64,000 nt of DNA from Branchiostoma belcheri (GCF_001625305.1 NW_017803457.1:32545-96544); one strand, 5' to 3'. Shown: positions 11,237-24,106, counted from the stretch's first letter. Notes: generated by a model not told the origin, from the letters alone. A program made the numbers and translations.

Positions 11237-11971
11237 AATACATCGAATTAAATGTTTTCAGTAGAGTCATTATGAAATGGCAATGTCTTTTTACCATAAT
11301 ATATTCAAGAAATAGAAAAATAATCATTTGGCCCACTATGGTTCGCTGTTGCATGAAGGGGAGGAAATGAGCCACAGACGCCCCCTTGCGGAGCATCAGT
11401 CTAACTACATTCCCGAATACGGAAAAGAAGTACGTACAGCGCTGTTCCGGTGCTTGTGATCTCGGTTTCTGACTTGTCGTTATCAAGGTTTAGACCTGCA
11501 TTTAACGATCCATGAGTTAAGTCTATCATACATGACAAGGAGTTGTAAATAGATATAATCATTAGTACATTACGCTAGACAGATTTCATATCGTTGATAT
11601 GATTTGAAAAAAAAATAGTTAAAAAGCAACATTTCGAACAACAAATCAGAGATTTCGGACTCCCCAGTTCCGGGAAGTATGTTGTTTTCGTAAATTTGAG
11701 AAGCTATGAATGGATCTTGATGATATTTGGAGTGGAATGTTGGGCTCAGAGACATCAACACTGGACAACTCCGATAACTGATGGAGGACAGGGACGAGTG
11801 GAGAAGAAGAACACATTGTCTCTCGTGATGACATCCCCGATGTCCCCATTCTAGGTTCAAGGTATGTAAGCAGTGATTGTGTAAACAGAGGTCATATTCA
11901 AAAATGGATCTGAGTTTTCTCGCAGTACTGCAGCGGGATATCTTTTTAGGCTTGTTTGTATATGAACGACG

Positions 11972-12490
11972 TACTCTCATCTGCCGAATAAACATACCCC
12001 CCGGAATAAACGTACCCCCCCGGACAAATCTTCAAAATCAAATAAACATACCCCCGGAATAAACGTACCCCCTGGAAAATTACCAAAATTGACGGGTAAC
12101 CTGTGTCTCTTGTACTAAAATGCACCCTTACTGATATATGCACAAATCTTTAACTGTTATTTGCAATTAGGAATTTAAATAGACAAAAAAAAGAGCATTT
12201 AATATTTTGTATTTTGATAAGCACCACTCATGACAATAGAACATTCAGACGAATTTATGCACGCGGTGATTGCAAAAACCGGCCCGAAAATGACAAGTTT
12301 CTGGCTACAATATGCGTTTATAAACGTCTTCACGTCGATGATTTGTCAATTTTTTTCACACGAAGTTGAAAAAAATTACTGGTTTTCAAAAAAATTAATA
12401 AACGTACTGTGCAAAATAAGAACGTACTGGGTGGATGTTTGGGCCCAAAAAAATAAACGTACCCGTATGTTTATTTGGCAGATGAGAGTA
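11972..12490. mobile_element. Non-autonomous TIR transposon, 519 bp
   Basis: TACTCTCATCTGCC at the left mirrors GGCAGATGAGAGTA at the right. The TIR continues into AATAAACATAC / GTATGTTTATT. Motifs of the type AATAAACGTACCCCC recur inside both ends as subterminal repeats. No ORF. Confidence 0.75.
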
Positions 12491-12491
12491 T

Positions 12492-13409
12492 AGCATCACA
12501 AATTACAACTTGTAAAACAAGGTTTGAACACTTTCCTGAAAAATAATCTGTTAATGAAGGGGACTACGTGGTAGTAATTTTCACTATCGTATATTGTGAT
12601 GCGTGATTGACTAAGAACAAAAAACGAAGTGTCCACAACAGTCTAGGCTTTATTTAGTAAATTTATTATGTTAGTTTCGTAATTCATATTTCCTAAGTTT
12701 CATGCAGGAGGACATTGTACAAATAAAAAAAAAATAACAGCCGTTCTTTTCAGTCCTTTTGGTCGTAAGTTTTGTGTATTGCACGTAGAGATCAAAAGGT
12801 GTCGCTGGTGCACTGTACATCGCACTTGTGTTCAAAGCCTTGTCTCCTTTTTTTCTAAGCCTTGTTTATCAAATATTATGAAAACATGATGATTCGCGGA
12901 TTCCCTTCAGTTTTCTTATTTTCAGTCTCTGGTAGAAATGTAGACATATAATGATAATACTAACATGTATATAAATATATTGCTATGTTGTATGTCTATT
13001 GCAGTTTGTGTAATATATTGATGTTTATAGCTAGCTATGGCACACATACAAACTGTGATATCTAAACTCGTACACGGGTAGCAATCTCACAGCCCTGTAA
13101 ACATTCACTTGTGGTACTGAGATAAGATGTACTTGTGTGCGTGATGTGCATAGTGTATGTATATGAAATAGCCTGGTTCACAGTCTATCGTGGTTAGGGT
13201 GGGCTGTCTATTCGGGGCTCTTTATCTAAAACTCGTCGGGGCTGCAGGAGCTCTTCGCCGCCCGATTCAGAGAGGTGTCGCGGTAGGGTCTGGATGGCGG
13301 GAGTTTAATTGGCCCGTCCACGATATTTTATTGGGCAAAATATAGACATCAGGGATGCGTATACGTAGCAGCTACTGCGGAGTATTTTCGGACGGTTGTT
13401 TAATGTTGT
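12492..13409. other. Intergenic, nothing recognised
   Basis: AT-rich sequence with a short GC-rich block near 13190-13310. No ORF, RNA gene or repeat was recognised. Confidence 0.4.
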
Positions 13410-13413
13410 TTAA

Positions 13414-14393
13414 CCCTCAACAGAACACCTTCCCGGACTGATTAATCTGTACACCTGGGGTCCGCGCGGACCCCATAACAGTTTTTTGCTAATTTTTAGA
13501 AATTATCAACATGCTACCAGCTCAATTGTTTTGCAAACTGATGTGGGAACCTCTGTGTCCACATTACATACAAAAATCATACATTTTGAACTTTTTCTAT
13601 TTTTTTTGTGAAGAAAAGAAGGCAAGAAGAAATACCCGATTTTTAAACCCATTTCAGACTGAAGGGGCTTTTGAGGCCCAACTTTGATCTCAGATAGCGG
13701 CTAAACGGCTTGCGCTAGAAGTATCAAATTTGGAGACCTTTCCTAAAATGTCTCTGGAAAAAAGTTCATATTAGTTTTGTACTAGTAAGTTGATGTTTTT
13801 TTTTGTTGCCATGGCAACGGGTAGTTTTTTTTTGAAAATAGAAGTAATTTTGGTTTAAACATAAAAATTTTCTGAGTTTTATATAAAATTACACTTCTTT
13901 TCCAACATTAATAACATCTTACATAATTAAATATAAGTTAAATCATTTAATATGCATAGAATATGCTAATTTGATGACGTCATTGGTCAAAATCCAATAT
14001 GGCGGACTATATTATTAGCTCTGACGTCATGTGACGTCATAATTACACCAAAGTTATTAAAATTTAATGCTATTACTACACCATTCTCTGAAAACTTGGT
14101 AGACATACGATGAATGCATAAAAACATATAAAAACGGAAATAAGGTAATGTATAAGAACGCCAGTGTATCCATTATGATCGAAAGCCGGCTGGGGTCCGC
14201 GCGGACCCCAAAAGAAAATCAGATATAATTTTTTTTATAAATGGTAGAAACGGAGTTTTCTGTACTGTATTGAGAGACAACTTTGTGGGTGACAATTACC
14301 TAAAATTTCTGAAAAAAATCTTTAGAAACAAAAAAGATATTATAGAATATATAGTGCTGGGGTCCGCGCGGACCCCAGGTGTACTGTTTAGGG
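13414..14393. mobile_element. TTAA-flanked MITE, family A copy 1 (complete)
   Basis: TTAA direct repeats (13410-13413 and 14394-14397) bound an element starting CCCTCAACAG and ending CTGTTTAGGG. TTAA duplication plus CCC-starting termini are piggyBac hallmarks. It holds three GGGGTCCGCGCGGACCCC palindromes, a GTTGCCATGGCAAC palindrome (13805-13818) and three TGACGTCA sites (13975, 14022, 14032). No transposase. Confidence 0.85.
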
Positions 14394-14741
14394 TTAAGAA
14401 TCTGTAATCTGTATTCCTCACCTGAAGGGAGGTTGCATACAATACGTCCAGTGGAATGACAGTTTCTTCCTCATCTCCACAAGTATAGTCTGTAGAATAC
14501 AGTATATGATACCTGCCGTGTCGATCTTTTCACCATTTGGCAGGGAGCGTACGTTAAAGTTTTATGGAGCCGTGGTGACACAAGTATACACATTCTTTTC
14601 TGCCCCTTCTTGGTTTTTAGCGTATGAAAGGGAAAACTGATAAAGGAACAGCTTTTGGCCATCAGCTGCTGTCTTCTCCTTTGCTTATTCGTTCTGTTCA
14701 GCAGATTAAAGTCATTAATGAACAGCTAGCCACTTCGTGCT

Positions 14742-15010
14742 GTTTGTTTGTTTGTTTCGCATAACCGGTAAACCGCATTTAGGCGTAACAGACCAGTTTT
14801 GCGTAACTGCGCACATGTACAAGCTGCGTAAGACCGGACTGAAAGGTTTGAACCACACACACCAGGAAGGTCCCCTGCTCTTTTCGTAAGTGTAGTGGGT
14901 TCTTTAACGTGCTTAGGCTGATGCTCTTTCAAATACGGGACATCCGTTTAACGTCCTATCCAAGGACGTCCCTACCCGAAGCTAGGTACTCATTGCCTTC
15001 GACTGAAGGC
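14742..15010 (-). mobile_element. SINE tail fragment
   Basis: In reverse complement this matches the body and tail of the SINE at 33468-33800 (GAGTACCTAGCTTCG, ACGTCC, GGTGTATTACGCC-like words). The tRNA head is missing. Confidence 0.6.
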
Positions 15011-15860
15011 TATGCCTTCGGAGAAGGTTATGAAATCGGGTTTGCACTGTTTGGCAGATTAGGCACGATAACTCTTGAAGGCAAGGTCCGAGGTTCACGA
15101 TTTTTGGCAGGCAGGTTGATTTAGGGGTGGCCATTGTCAAGGCTAAAAATGGGCTTCGTGGGGGGTTCCTAAGTCACTGTAGTTGACCTTGGTTTTTGGT
15201 GTTTTTTCCTTGTCATCAAGATATCTCGAGAATCCTTAAATGGATGTTCATTATTTTTAGTGGGCAAGTTACCATTGACAATACCAAGGTCAAGTTCGGA
15301 TATGGGCTTCGTGGGGGGTCCCCACGTCATTGAATTAGAAAGTACTGCAGCGAAACTTCTGGTTTTTAAATCTCGTGATATGGACGTTCTAGGGTCATGA
15401 TTTTTAGATGGTAGGTAGCTCTCGTGCTCAGAAAGAAGTGCCGTAAGTTTGGGTCCCGTAGCAGCTTGTTTGGGAAATACAGAGGCATTTGTTTGAAAAT
15501 GTTTGAAGTAGGATAGCTCAAGAACCGGTTGACGGATTGTTGTTATTTTTGGTATCTCGGTAGCTTAAGTGATGCTTGACCTAATTAGATGACAATTATG
15601 CAAATCATGATCTAATTTACATAATTAATGACAGAAGTCTATATATTTGCTGGGTTCTGTGATAAAACAATTAAAATGGTGATGAGGAAATGCTAGAATA
15701 GCCCTCTTTGTTTAAGATAAGACTGTCATTGGATGGAAAATATGATCAAAGGATATAATTGCAAGTGAGGATATTATTTCCATAATCAATGTGAAACATT
15801 CATAATTTGTCAGTCGTAAAGGTTAACATCATTTGTCGAAGGCATGAGATCTTGGAACTC
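15011..15860. other. Intergenic repeat-like region
   Basis: The phrase GGGCTTCGTGGGGGG occurs twice (about 15147 and 15306) with similar flanks, pointing to an internal duplication in an old repeat. No coding signal. Confidence 0.4.
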
Positions 15861-15872
15861 TAGTTTCCATTA

Positions 15873-15985
15873 AAGTGAGGAAAGTCGTGTAAAGTGCCTT
15901 TCCCAATGTGATATGGGCGGGATTTGAACCAGCGACCTCTTGGGTGAGAGCCGAACGTGCTACCAACTGTGCCACACGACCCCAC
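15873..15985 (-). mobile_element. tRNA-derived SINE head
   Basis: The minus strand reads GGTCGTGTGGCACAGTTGGT, then GGTTCAAATCCCGCCC, giving box A and box B words of an RNA polymerase III promoter. The downstream SINE body is truncated. Confidence 0.75.
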
Positions 15986-16838
15986 AAGCTAACTTGTTCA
16001 GTGCTTAGAAAGAGAGAGCCATTTCACAGAATCCAGCTGCCTTCTGTTGTGCCTCTTTCATTTGTACTATTCGGTATCTGGAATAAGAATGCCACTGCGG
16101 ACCAGCTTTGGCACACCAATGAACTATTTTCTGTTCTTTTCTATTTGTTCTTTATAGCTTTGGTTGAATGGGAGTCTTTGGGTACTTGTCAAAGTATTAA
16201 TCACAAACAATTAGAACCATAGAACAGGCACTGTTAGCAATATTAACCAGTAAACATTCGTTAATATAACTCTCTTTTCAAAGAGAGAAAAGGAATAGAA
16301 TTAATGGCTAGTTTCATACTATTCAAACGAGATACTAAATCTAGGCATAGATGCATTGCTCAATAAAGCTAATTTCCGGGCCCGGACGAAGGGGACTGGG
16401 CCGGCTCCTCTTGTTGATACATGTTTACTGTACTGGCAGACAACTGGGGCACATTCTATATCTTCCTTGGTTAAGGGATTTTTCCACAAAAATAATGGAG
16501 CGGGTGGGCGAAAAAAAAAGAGAAATAAAAACAGGCCTGGACATCCTATTATGGCCCTAAATGGTACGATAGGAGCCATGGAGTCAATACACCAGGCTGG
16601 TTCAAAATTTAAACAATGAATTTTGAACTTTTAATGATACTATTGCATTAAAAGATGGAGTAACTGTAACAACAAGGATGAAAATGACTTTTTTCAACTG
16701 TTCCGGGCAAAATATAAGCATTTTGCAGTTGATTCTGAATTTTTTTTTATTTGCAAATCAGAAAAACAAGCGGGCGAATCCGTTAGCCAAGAAATTAAAT
16801 TGGTGTGGCCTAAAAAATGTCTTATATCCATTATATTA

Positions 16839-17176
16839 TGCCACACCAAGTAATTTTTCTGGATGACGTCCATGCTCTTATTGATTTCGGCATGTTGCCA
16901 GAAAAAAAGCCAGAGAAATTCTGTTTCTTGTAACTATGAAATTGGAAGATAATGAAAGGAAAAAAAAAACTGGACAGGACGACAACTGCTGTTTCACTAA
17001 TTCATTGACTTGTTGGTTGTTACACTTTGTTCTCTCATTCACGTTGTGTCCTAAGAATTGCCATCCCTTAACATATTGCAAGTCTAGGCATCTTGTTCGT
17101 TTGACTTTTTTTTTTTACCCTTCTTCTTTTTTTCTTAAATTTAGGGTCTCCAGAGGGCGTCATTAAAAATACTTGT
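16839..17176. mobile_element. Foldback/TIR element, family C
   Basis: CCACACCAAGTAATTTTTCT plus GGATGACGTCC at the left mirrors GGGCGTCATTAAAAATACTTG at the right. A second right-type end (TTGGTGTGGCCTA) lies just upstream at about 16799, so two copies may be fused. Confidence 0.6.
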
Positions 17177-19236
17177 TTTTCCCTTTTTCTTAAGTATGGA
17201 TATGGTTTATCTTGAATCAATTGGTCTAAGAAATAAAGTATACTTGTACCCTTATATGAAAGAACAGTCTTGGTATGATATCAGAATAAATTTTTCTTCG
17301 TGTTTACAAAAATTTTTCTTCGTGTTTACATTAATATATGGCATATACTGAGATTTTTTCTAAAGAACTAAATACATATTTATCTTTTTTATTTTTATTT
17401 TATTCACATGGATTTTTGAGCATTGGATAGGAAGCACTTGTTGTGCTTATGTAAATCCGCTGCTCATAAAATATAATACAAATGTAACATAAAGATGACA
17501 TAAAGTATAACATAAACATAAAATGAAAGTGGCTGGCGCACCAATACCTAGCATAACATTATTGAGATTGGTCAAATCTTCCAGAGTGGTGGATATAGTT
17601 AAACACAATATCAAAGATACGGCAGTTGGTAGGGTATGGGAGGGAGGGGCTACCTGTAAGAAGTAAAGTACATAATGTGGCGTACATATTTATCGTTTGA
17701 CAGACAAGCTGGCTCCGTATGAAGCGTTCTAAATGGCATTTTTTTATGCGAAGGGCAGACAAATTTTCAGCATATAGAAGGTAATTTAAGGTGAGAAACA
17801 CATGAACTTTTGAAATGTACGTGGAAACTCAAAATGTGCTTACAAACAATAATGTGTTTTAATACTGCTCATGCACAATTCCACATTCTTCCTTAAGAGT
17901 TTACAGTGGATGGCACATAAGAAAGTAACTTGAAGACGGCATTATTCTCCAAATAATGATTGTGACATTACTTATATGTTTTGTGATGATGAAGCAAGTA
18001 ATAAGGAACAAGTAAGTTTTATAATGGCTTCCAGCTTGTTGGGCAGTCTTTGCTTTATATCACTCTATACAGTCTTATAGATAAACTTTAAATAAAACGA
18101 AACGTAAAATAAACTGAAATAAAACGAAACGTCAAATAAGATAAAATATGTAGCTAGAGCTTTTTTAAAGTTTTGTGTCACCTCTTGACCCATAAACATC
18201 GGTATGTTTCATTTCGAGTCATCAAGGGGTTCTTACTTGATTGCATTACATTCCATAGTGTATTTATTTATATTTTATTTAGTAACATAACACGACACAA
18301 TTTTAGCCTTACCACCGAAAGGGAAAAAAGTTATGACAGTTACAAATACACATTCTACAATGTATAATCAAACAGTTTAAGTAGTCCGAAATCCAAACAT
18401 CGCTATTTCCACAGTGAATGCTCCGCGGACCTTTATTCGTTAGTGCTCCGCCTCGAACCTTTTCAGCAAAGACACGTTTTGCCAATTCCACTGAAGCAAA
18501 TCTTCCTGCATACCTCCCCTCTTAGTAGGAAGTTCTACTCCTAAAGATTCTTTCCTAGAACAAAACCACGACGGAACAAGGCGTGATTGTTTCCCATATG
18601 AGTATAGCCATAAACTTTTCAAGACTAAGTTTCACAAACATTTGTCCTCCCTTTCCGTACAGTAACCCAAAACATGTGAGTGTCTCCCATGAGCCCTTTT
18701 TGTACATGTGTACCTGTGTAAATTAAAAATCCTGATCGTTTATTATTCTAAAATTCAAATATCCTAAAAGCATAGTTAGCAGGTTTTATATCAGCAATAT
18801 GGTTGGGTTCGAATCAAAATATTTATGCTAGTTTCTGCCAGATACTGGCTTGTGAAAGTGTGTTATTCCAACCTCCTTGATTATTCAGAGCCTGTTGTAG
18901 TCCAGGTATGATGATTTTTGATTAGAAAATTCTTGGCGAGCCTAGTATAGTGAGATTTTAACGATAGCCCAGAGTGCATTCTGCACTATCATCCAAAAAC
19001 AGAAAAAGCCTGTACTGAAAACAAAACCACTAGTCTCCAATCAAGCGCAAGTCACTTGGCGGAGAAACAAGCACCGACCTTAAGCTTGTTAATTTAACCA
19101 AAGCTGGTTTCAAAAGACTTCAGAACAGCTCTGTTAGTTAGTTATTAGGATTGGCAATTTTTGAGCGCTTATTTTTAAGGAGGAAACCGCACAGTTCTAG
19201 TCTGTATTGCTGTTGCAATTTAAATATACATGTAGA
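17177..19236. other. Intergenic, nothing recognised
   Basis: AT-rich. Short open frames lack domain or splice support. It includes the region 3-prime of the minus-strand receptor gene. Confidence 0.4.
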
Positions 19237-21929
19237 CTAGAATCGCGTCTCATTTCCATCTCCACCAGGGCAGTTTTTCTCCTCTTCGGTCAACATTGAC
19301 GTGGGGTTTGCCTCAGTTCCGCCTACGGTGGTTTGCCTGTTGCTGGCAGTTGCAGTTGTTTCATTGTCCTGACGTGGTTCAGCAAGATGAAGGCTTGCCT
19401 TGTTCTCCACATCGTTCAAAGGTGTTTCTGTAGCAGAACCTGTTCCAGCTGCATGTTCCTCACTTCCACCTGCTGAGGTCTGCCGGTTGCCAACCGTGGC
19501 GATTGCTTCCTTGACCTGATAAGGCTCAGCCACATAGAGGCTTGCCTTGATCTCCTCGTCATCGGTCAATGTTGCCATAGGTATTTCTGTATTAGGTCCA
19601 GTTCCAGCTGCCTTTGCCTCACTTCCACCAGCGGTGGTCAGTCGTTCTCCAACAGTTGCGGCTGCTTTGTTGTCCTGACGTGGTTCAGCAAGATGAAGGC
19701 TTTCCTTAGCCTCCTTCTCATCGGACAAAGGTGCCGTGGGTATTTCTGTAGCAGACCCAGTCCCATCTGCCCCTACTTCAGTTCCGCCTACGGTGGTCTG
19801 CCGGTTGCCAACAGTGGCGACTGCTTTGTTGTCCTGATGGGCCTGAGCCAGACAAAGGCTTACCTTAGTCTCCTCCTCATCAGTAAAACATGCCATTGGT
19901 ATTTCTGTAGCTGACCCTGTACCGACTGCCGATTGCTCACTGGTCTGTCGGATGCCGGCAGCGGCTAACGGCTTCATTGTCTTGACGAGAAGCATGAAGG
20001 CGAGCCCTGTTTTTCTTTCCATCAGTCATCATGGGCATTTGTGCAGCCGTCGCCTCAGTCCCCCTTGTGTTTGTCTCCTGTTTGCCAACAGTGGCTCCAT
20101 TGTTCTGATGAGGGTCAACCATACCAAAGCGTGCCATGATCGCAGACTTCCATTTCTCCAACACCTCCCCCGTCATTGTCATCACCACCGTCAGCAGAAG
20201 GCCTTGCGAAGCATTCAGCACAACAAAGATGTACTCCACAACTCTGCTGTTGACGTAGGGATAGATGAAGCCGAGAATCCAGGTCAACCCCATCAGGAAC
20301 GAGATACGCAAGTAGACCCAGGCCTTGCTGCTCTGTGAGCGGGACATGGCCCTGTTGGCTATCTGAAATGACTTTCGTATGGCCACTAAGGCAAAAGTCA
20401 CCAAGACTGCATTAACCACAAGGGCACAGAAGACGGGAGCTCCAAATGCCACCAGACTGGCTGTTGGATTGCCGATCCAACAGTTCTCTCCGTACCCCAC
20501 CCTGACAGAACTGCCGAACTCCACAATGACTGTGGCAACGACTACAATCATCGGCGCTAGCCAAGTATACAAGACGTACTTGTGCAGTTTTGCTCTGTCT
20601 AAATCGTCACGAAACGTGAGGAAGAGATCCATGGATAATGCATTCATTGATGTAAATGCTGTCAGCAGCAGGTAATGAAGTAGAATCGCATACGCTGTAC
20701 AGCCAGGTCCAGAAGGGACGAGAACACGCAGTACAAACATGACTTCAGCAGCTGCCATACACGTCGTCACCTGAACCTTCAGCTTTTCTGGGACTTTCTT
20801 CCATTGGCCTGACCTGACAGTGTGGACCACGAAGACAATCACAGCTACGGTAGACACTATTACAAGACCCAAGGTTAACCAACCCTGGTTAGCCTCCCAA
20901 CTGTTGACTGTCTGCCCTCCGCGCGTGTCGTTCGAGAAGTACTGCAGGATGCACTCCCCGCAGATTGAGGCTGTAGCGTTAGAAATGGCCACCTGTTCAG
21001 CCGGACAGGACACGTTAGAACTCAACAGGTAAACACTGCCATTGGAAAGGACAAGGAACTCTTCAGATGCGAAAATCAAAGCGGGTTCGCTGCAGTTTCG
21101 TAAAACGGTGGTTTTGTTTGATGAGCCAGAGCTTCTGCCGGTGGTTGAGAAATGACGACAACTGTCTACAAAGGGATCGTACACAGTGCCGGAGGGACAC
21201 GGATTGTTTTCACCACTCTCAGCGGTATTGAAGTTGAATAAATGAGTTAATGAAATTTCATAGTGACAAGTACCATCGTCAAGGCAACTGCTAGTTCTCC
21301 AATCAAGTAGCGTGCTAGCAGAGGTACCGCACCTTAAATTTGTGGTAGCGGTAAGGGAAAGACCTTCACAAAGAGCACAGTGTAGGTTTTTGTAGACCCT
21401 ATATTTACTGGCAACTGGATAAGAGTAGGACATGCAGGCAGTTATATTACAATTTGCATTTGAAAAATCTGTTTCAGTCAAAAGGCAAAATCTTTCATTG
21501 GAAACTAGGAATTCTATCCTGTGTGTTCCGAGGCAATGTCCCAGTTTTCCATGTTCAAGGCCAAGTTTACTGAGCATATTGCTGTATTCCTGTGTACCTG
21601 TAGAGGTTAGTGCAGAAGATATAAGCTGTCCAGAACACATAACTTGCGACGAAAAAAGAGTTACATTCGCCATGGTTACATTGTTACAAACAGCACAGAA
21701 TATGTTTCTGTAAGGGATTTCCTTCGAATCATCTTTCACAGGCATCCTGTAAACTATTTCACTGGGGAGGAAGGGATCCACCTCCTTTAAACACTGTTCC
21801 CTAGTCAAGCCGTCCGTTCATTCTTCAGGACAGTCAGCAACCAACCAATAGGACCGCCTGTTTAAAAGGCCAGGCACACACTGCCACAGATACCGATCGT
21901 CTGGTGCTGGGTGACCTAACACGTCTTCT
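19237..21929 (-). CDS. Family-B-like seven-transmembrane receptor with a repeat tail; two inactivating lesions
   Basis: The exon probably begins after an acceptor at 21930-21931. The ectodomain is Cys-rich, with RNIFCAVCNN and CPSGTVYDPFVDSCR segments like those of methuselah-like and other invertebrate family-B receptors. No GPS autoproteolysis motif was found. Seven hydrophobic helices follow (TM1 WLTLGLVIVS to TM7 YIFVVLNAS). TM6 carries MGLTWILGFIYPY, the classic 7tm_2 signature. The cytoplasmic tail has about six 45-53 aa repeats. Two breaks were found: an in-frame TGA at 21818-21820 where related sequences usually have Trp, and a one-base shift near 19963-19972. The longest open frame through the helices is 19937-21808; the remaining tail frame is 19237-20022. 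Upstream exons with the signal peptide were not found. It may be a pseudogene, a null allele or affected by sequence errors. Confidence 0.75.
19240..20090 (-). repeat. Coding minisatellite in the receptor tail
   Basis: Units of about 45-53 aa start near ATVGNRQTT, pass an acidic segment (TDEEE, SDEKEAK) and end LAEPRQDNKA. About six units occur, the first before and the rest after the frameshift. Confidence 0.8.
21818..21820 (-). other. In-frame TGA in the receptor ectodomain
   Basis: The frame upstream (WLVADCPEE) and downstream (TDGLTREQC) is the same and coding-like. TGA separates them. A Trp codon TGG differs by one base and would complete a Cys-Pro-x-x-Trp pattern. Confidence 0.8.
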
Positions 21930-22563
21930 CTGTAGTGAGTGTAAGGAAGTTGTCATCACTGTGCGAAATATCGGATTTACCAAAGGCAGTAAATGAAAGT
22001 AAAGTCCGGTAATGTTTTCAGGGGAGGGAGGACCGAATTATCTTTTTAATGAAATCTATGGTGAATGCATGAAAATAAAGACTTTCACGATCTCATACCT
22101 TCGCCAAATGATGTTAACTCTTGAGGTGGACAATTTATACATTTCACTCAGTGATTAAAAAAATAAGAGCCTCATTTGCATGAATGATGTAAGTTGATCA
22201 CATTCTCCACCTAATTGCAGTCGTATCTCCTTATAAATGATACAACTAAGGTCATGAGTTTGTAGATTGCATTAATTAAGTACATCTTTACTTAACTTTC
22301 AGCTGTGGCAAGTATTAATTTAGGAGTGGTTCACATTATGGCATCATATCAATTTCCCACTAATTATGGAAATAAGTTGTTCGTAAGTAAAAAAAAAAAG
22401 TGTACAAAATGCCTTTTCTGCGCATGACCTTTAACCGGTCCCCCCTACTTTGTGAACAGTACCGGACTAACAATGATAGCACATGAAGGTCAAATCCAGT
22501 AATTTCAGTTCGTCAATTACTAACACATGATTGTAAAGATTGGTAATGTTTACGAAAATTCCT
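21930..22563. other. Upstream of the receptor exon, nothing recognised
   Basis: AT-rich and without a clear 5-prime exon. The receptor signal-peptide exon may lie here or further upstream; I could not identify it. Confidence 0.4.
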
Positions 22564-22567
22564 TTAA

Positions 22568-23490
22568 CCCTCAACAGTACACCTTCCCGGACTGATTAAT
22601 CTGTACACCTGGGGTCCGTTCGGACCCCAGAACAGTTTTTTGCTAATGTTTAGAAATTCTGAACATGCTACCAGCTCAATTGTTTTGCAAACTGATGTGG
22701 GAACCTCTGTGTCCACATTACATACAAAAATCATACATTTTGAACTTTTTCTATTTTTTGGTGAAGAAAAGAAGACAAGAAGAAATACCCGCTTTTTAAA
22801 CCCATTTCAGACTGAAGGGGCTTTTGAGGCCCAACTTTGATCTCAGATAGCGGCTAAACGGCTTGCGCTAGAAGTATCAAATTTGGTGTCCTTTCCTAAA
22901 ATGTCTCTGGAAAAAAGTTCATATTAGTTTAATACTAGTAAGTTGATGTTTTTTGTGTTGCCATGGCAACGGGTTTCTAGCAGGCATTTTTTTTAAATAG
23001 AAGTAATTTTGGTTTAAACATAAAAAATTTCTGAGTTTTATATCAAATTACACTTCTTTTCCAACATTAATAACATCTATCATAATTAAATATAAGTTAA
23101 ATCATTTGATATGCATAGAATATGCTAATTTGATGACGTCATTGGTCAAAAATCCAATATGGCGGACTACATTATTAGCTCTGACGTCATATGACGTCAT
23201 AATTACACCAAAGTTATTATAATTTAATTCTATTACTGCACCATTCTCTGAAAACTTGGTAGACATACGATGAGTGCATAAAAACATATAAAAACGGAAA
23301 TTAGGTAATGTATAAGAACGCCAGTGTATCCATTATGATCAAAAGCCGGCTGGGGTCCGCGCGGACCCCAAAAGAAAATCAGATATAATTTTTTTATAGA
23401 TGGTAGAAACGGAGTTTTCTGCACTGTATTGAGAGACAACTTTGTGGGTGACAATTACCTAAAATTTCAGAAAAAAATCTTTAGAAACAA
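22568..23490. mobile_element. TTAA MITE, family A copy 2 (right end missing)
   Basis: TTAA at 22564-22567 precedes CCCTCAACAGTACACC. Homology to copies 1 and 3 stops after TTTAGAAACAA, so the right TIR is lost. The left palindrome has mutated to GGGGTCCGTTCGGACCCC; the later one is intact. The X-box palindrome is at 22957-22970. Confidence 0.85.
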
Positions 23491-23793
23491 CTTACTGCCT
23501 CTGAAAAAAGAAGACAAGAAAATCCGTTCATAAGTATTAACTTTATTAGTTATTCAAAATTGTTGTAACTCCTTTCTGTTTATTCTTTAGTTTGCTTATA
23601 GAATTCTTGGAGAAACCGCCGAGTGAGCGAGGCCTATGACGTGGAGAGAAATATAAATAGATAGGTAACATTTGCAAAGCAAAAGCATAATGGTTGCCGT
23701 CACATTCGGTCTAGCCTATCATACTACTGCTCTGTTTATTGTTACTCAATCACATTCATATATGATATATGTTCTGCAGCCACTCTAGTCCAG

Positions 23794-23878
23794 GTAATGG
23801 ATTTAAGTCGTTTGAGGAACAGGAGGAGAAAGAATTGGAGGAAAAAAAGCGAAAGCATTATGATTTCTTTCTGCGAAG
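23794..23878 (+). CDS. Possible isolated exon, Glu/Lys-rich
   Basis: Acceptor CTAGTCCAG and donor GTACAC bound 85 nt encoding SFEEQEEKELEEKKRKHY, a coiled-coil-like peptide. No partner exons were recognised, so this may be chance. Confidence 0.2.
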
Positions 23879-24106
23879 GTACACATAACGACATTTGGAG
23901 GTCGACATTTCCTTCGGAGCAAATGCAGAAAAAAATTCTAAAAACGCCTGCAAAATTTCAGGTCATTTAGTTGAAAAATAGCAGAGTTGAATCCATCTGA
24001 AATTATGGCAGAAAAGTAGAAGAAACATAAGAGAACACAATGTTTCATCACACCGGTTCGTAGTGTGGTGAAGCCATAAACATGACAATGATATAAACAT
24101 GTTTAC

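Larger units (their letters stand above)
10566..11971. other. Intergenic, SINE fragment and simple repeats only
   Basis: It contains a CAA microsatellite (about 11067-11095) and a reversed tRNA-type SINE head (11130-11236). Open frames here have no domain signal and no convincing splice structure. Confidence 0.5.

Noticed and set aside
10854..11486. 210-aa minus-strand ORF
   Set aside because: It crosses a CAA microsatellite, poly-T runs and a SINE fragment and shows no domain pattern.
16319..16619. Overlapping ORFs on both strands
   Set aside because: No domain, no splice sites and both strands equally open; treated as chance.
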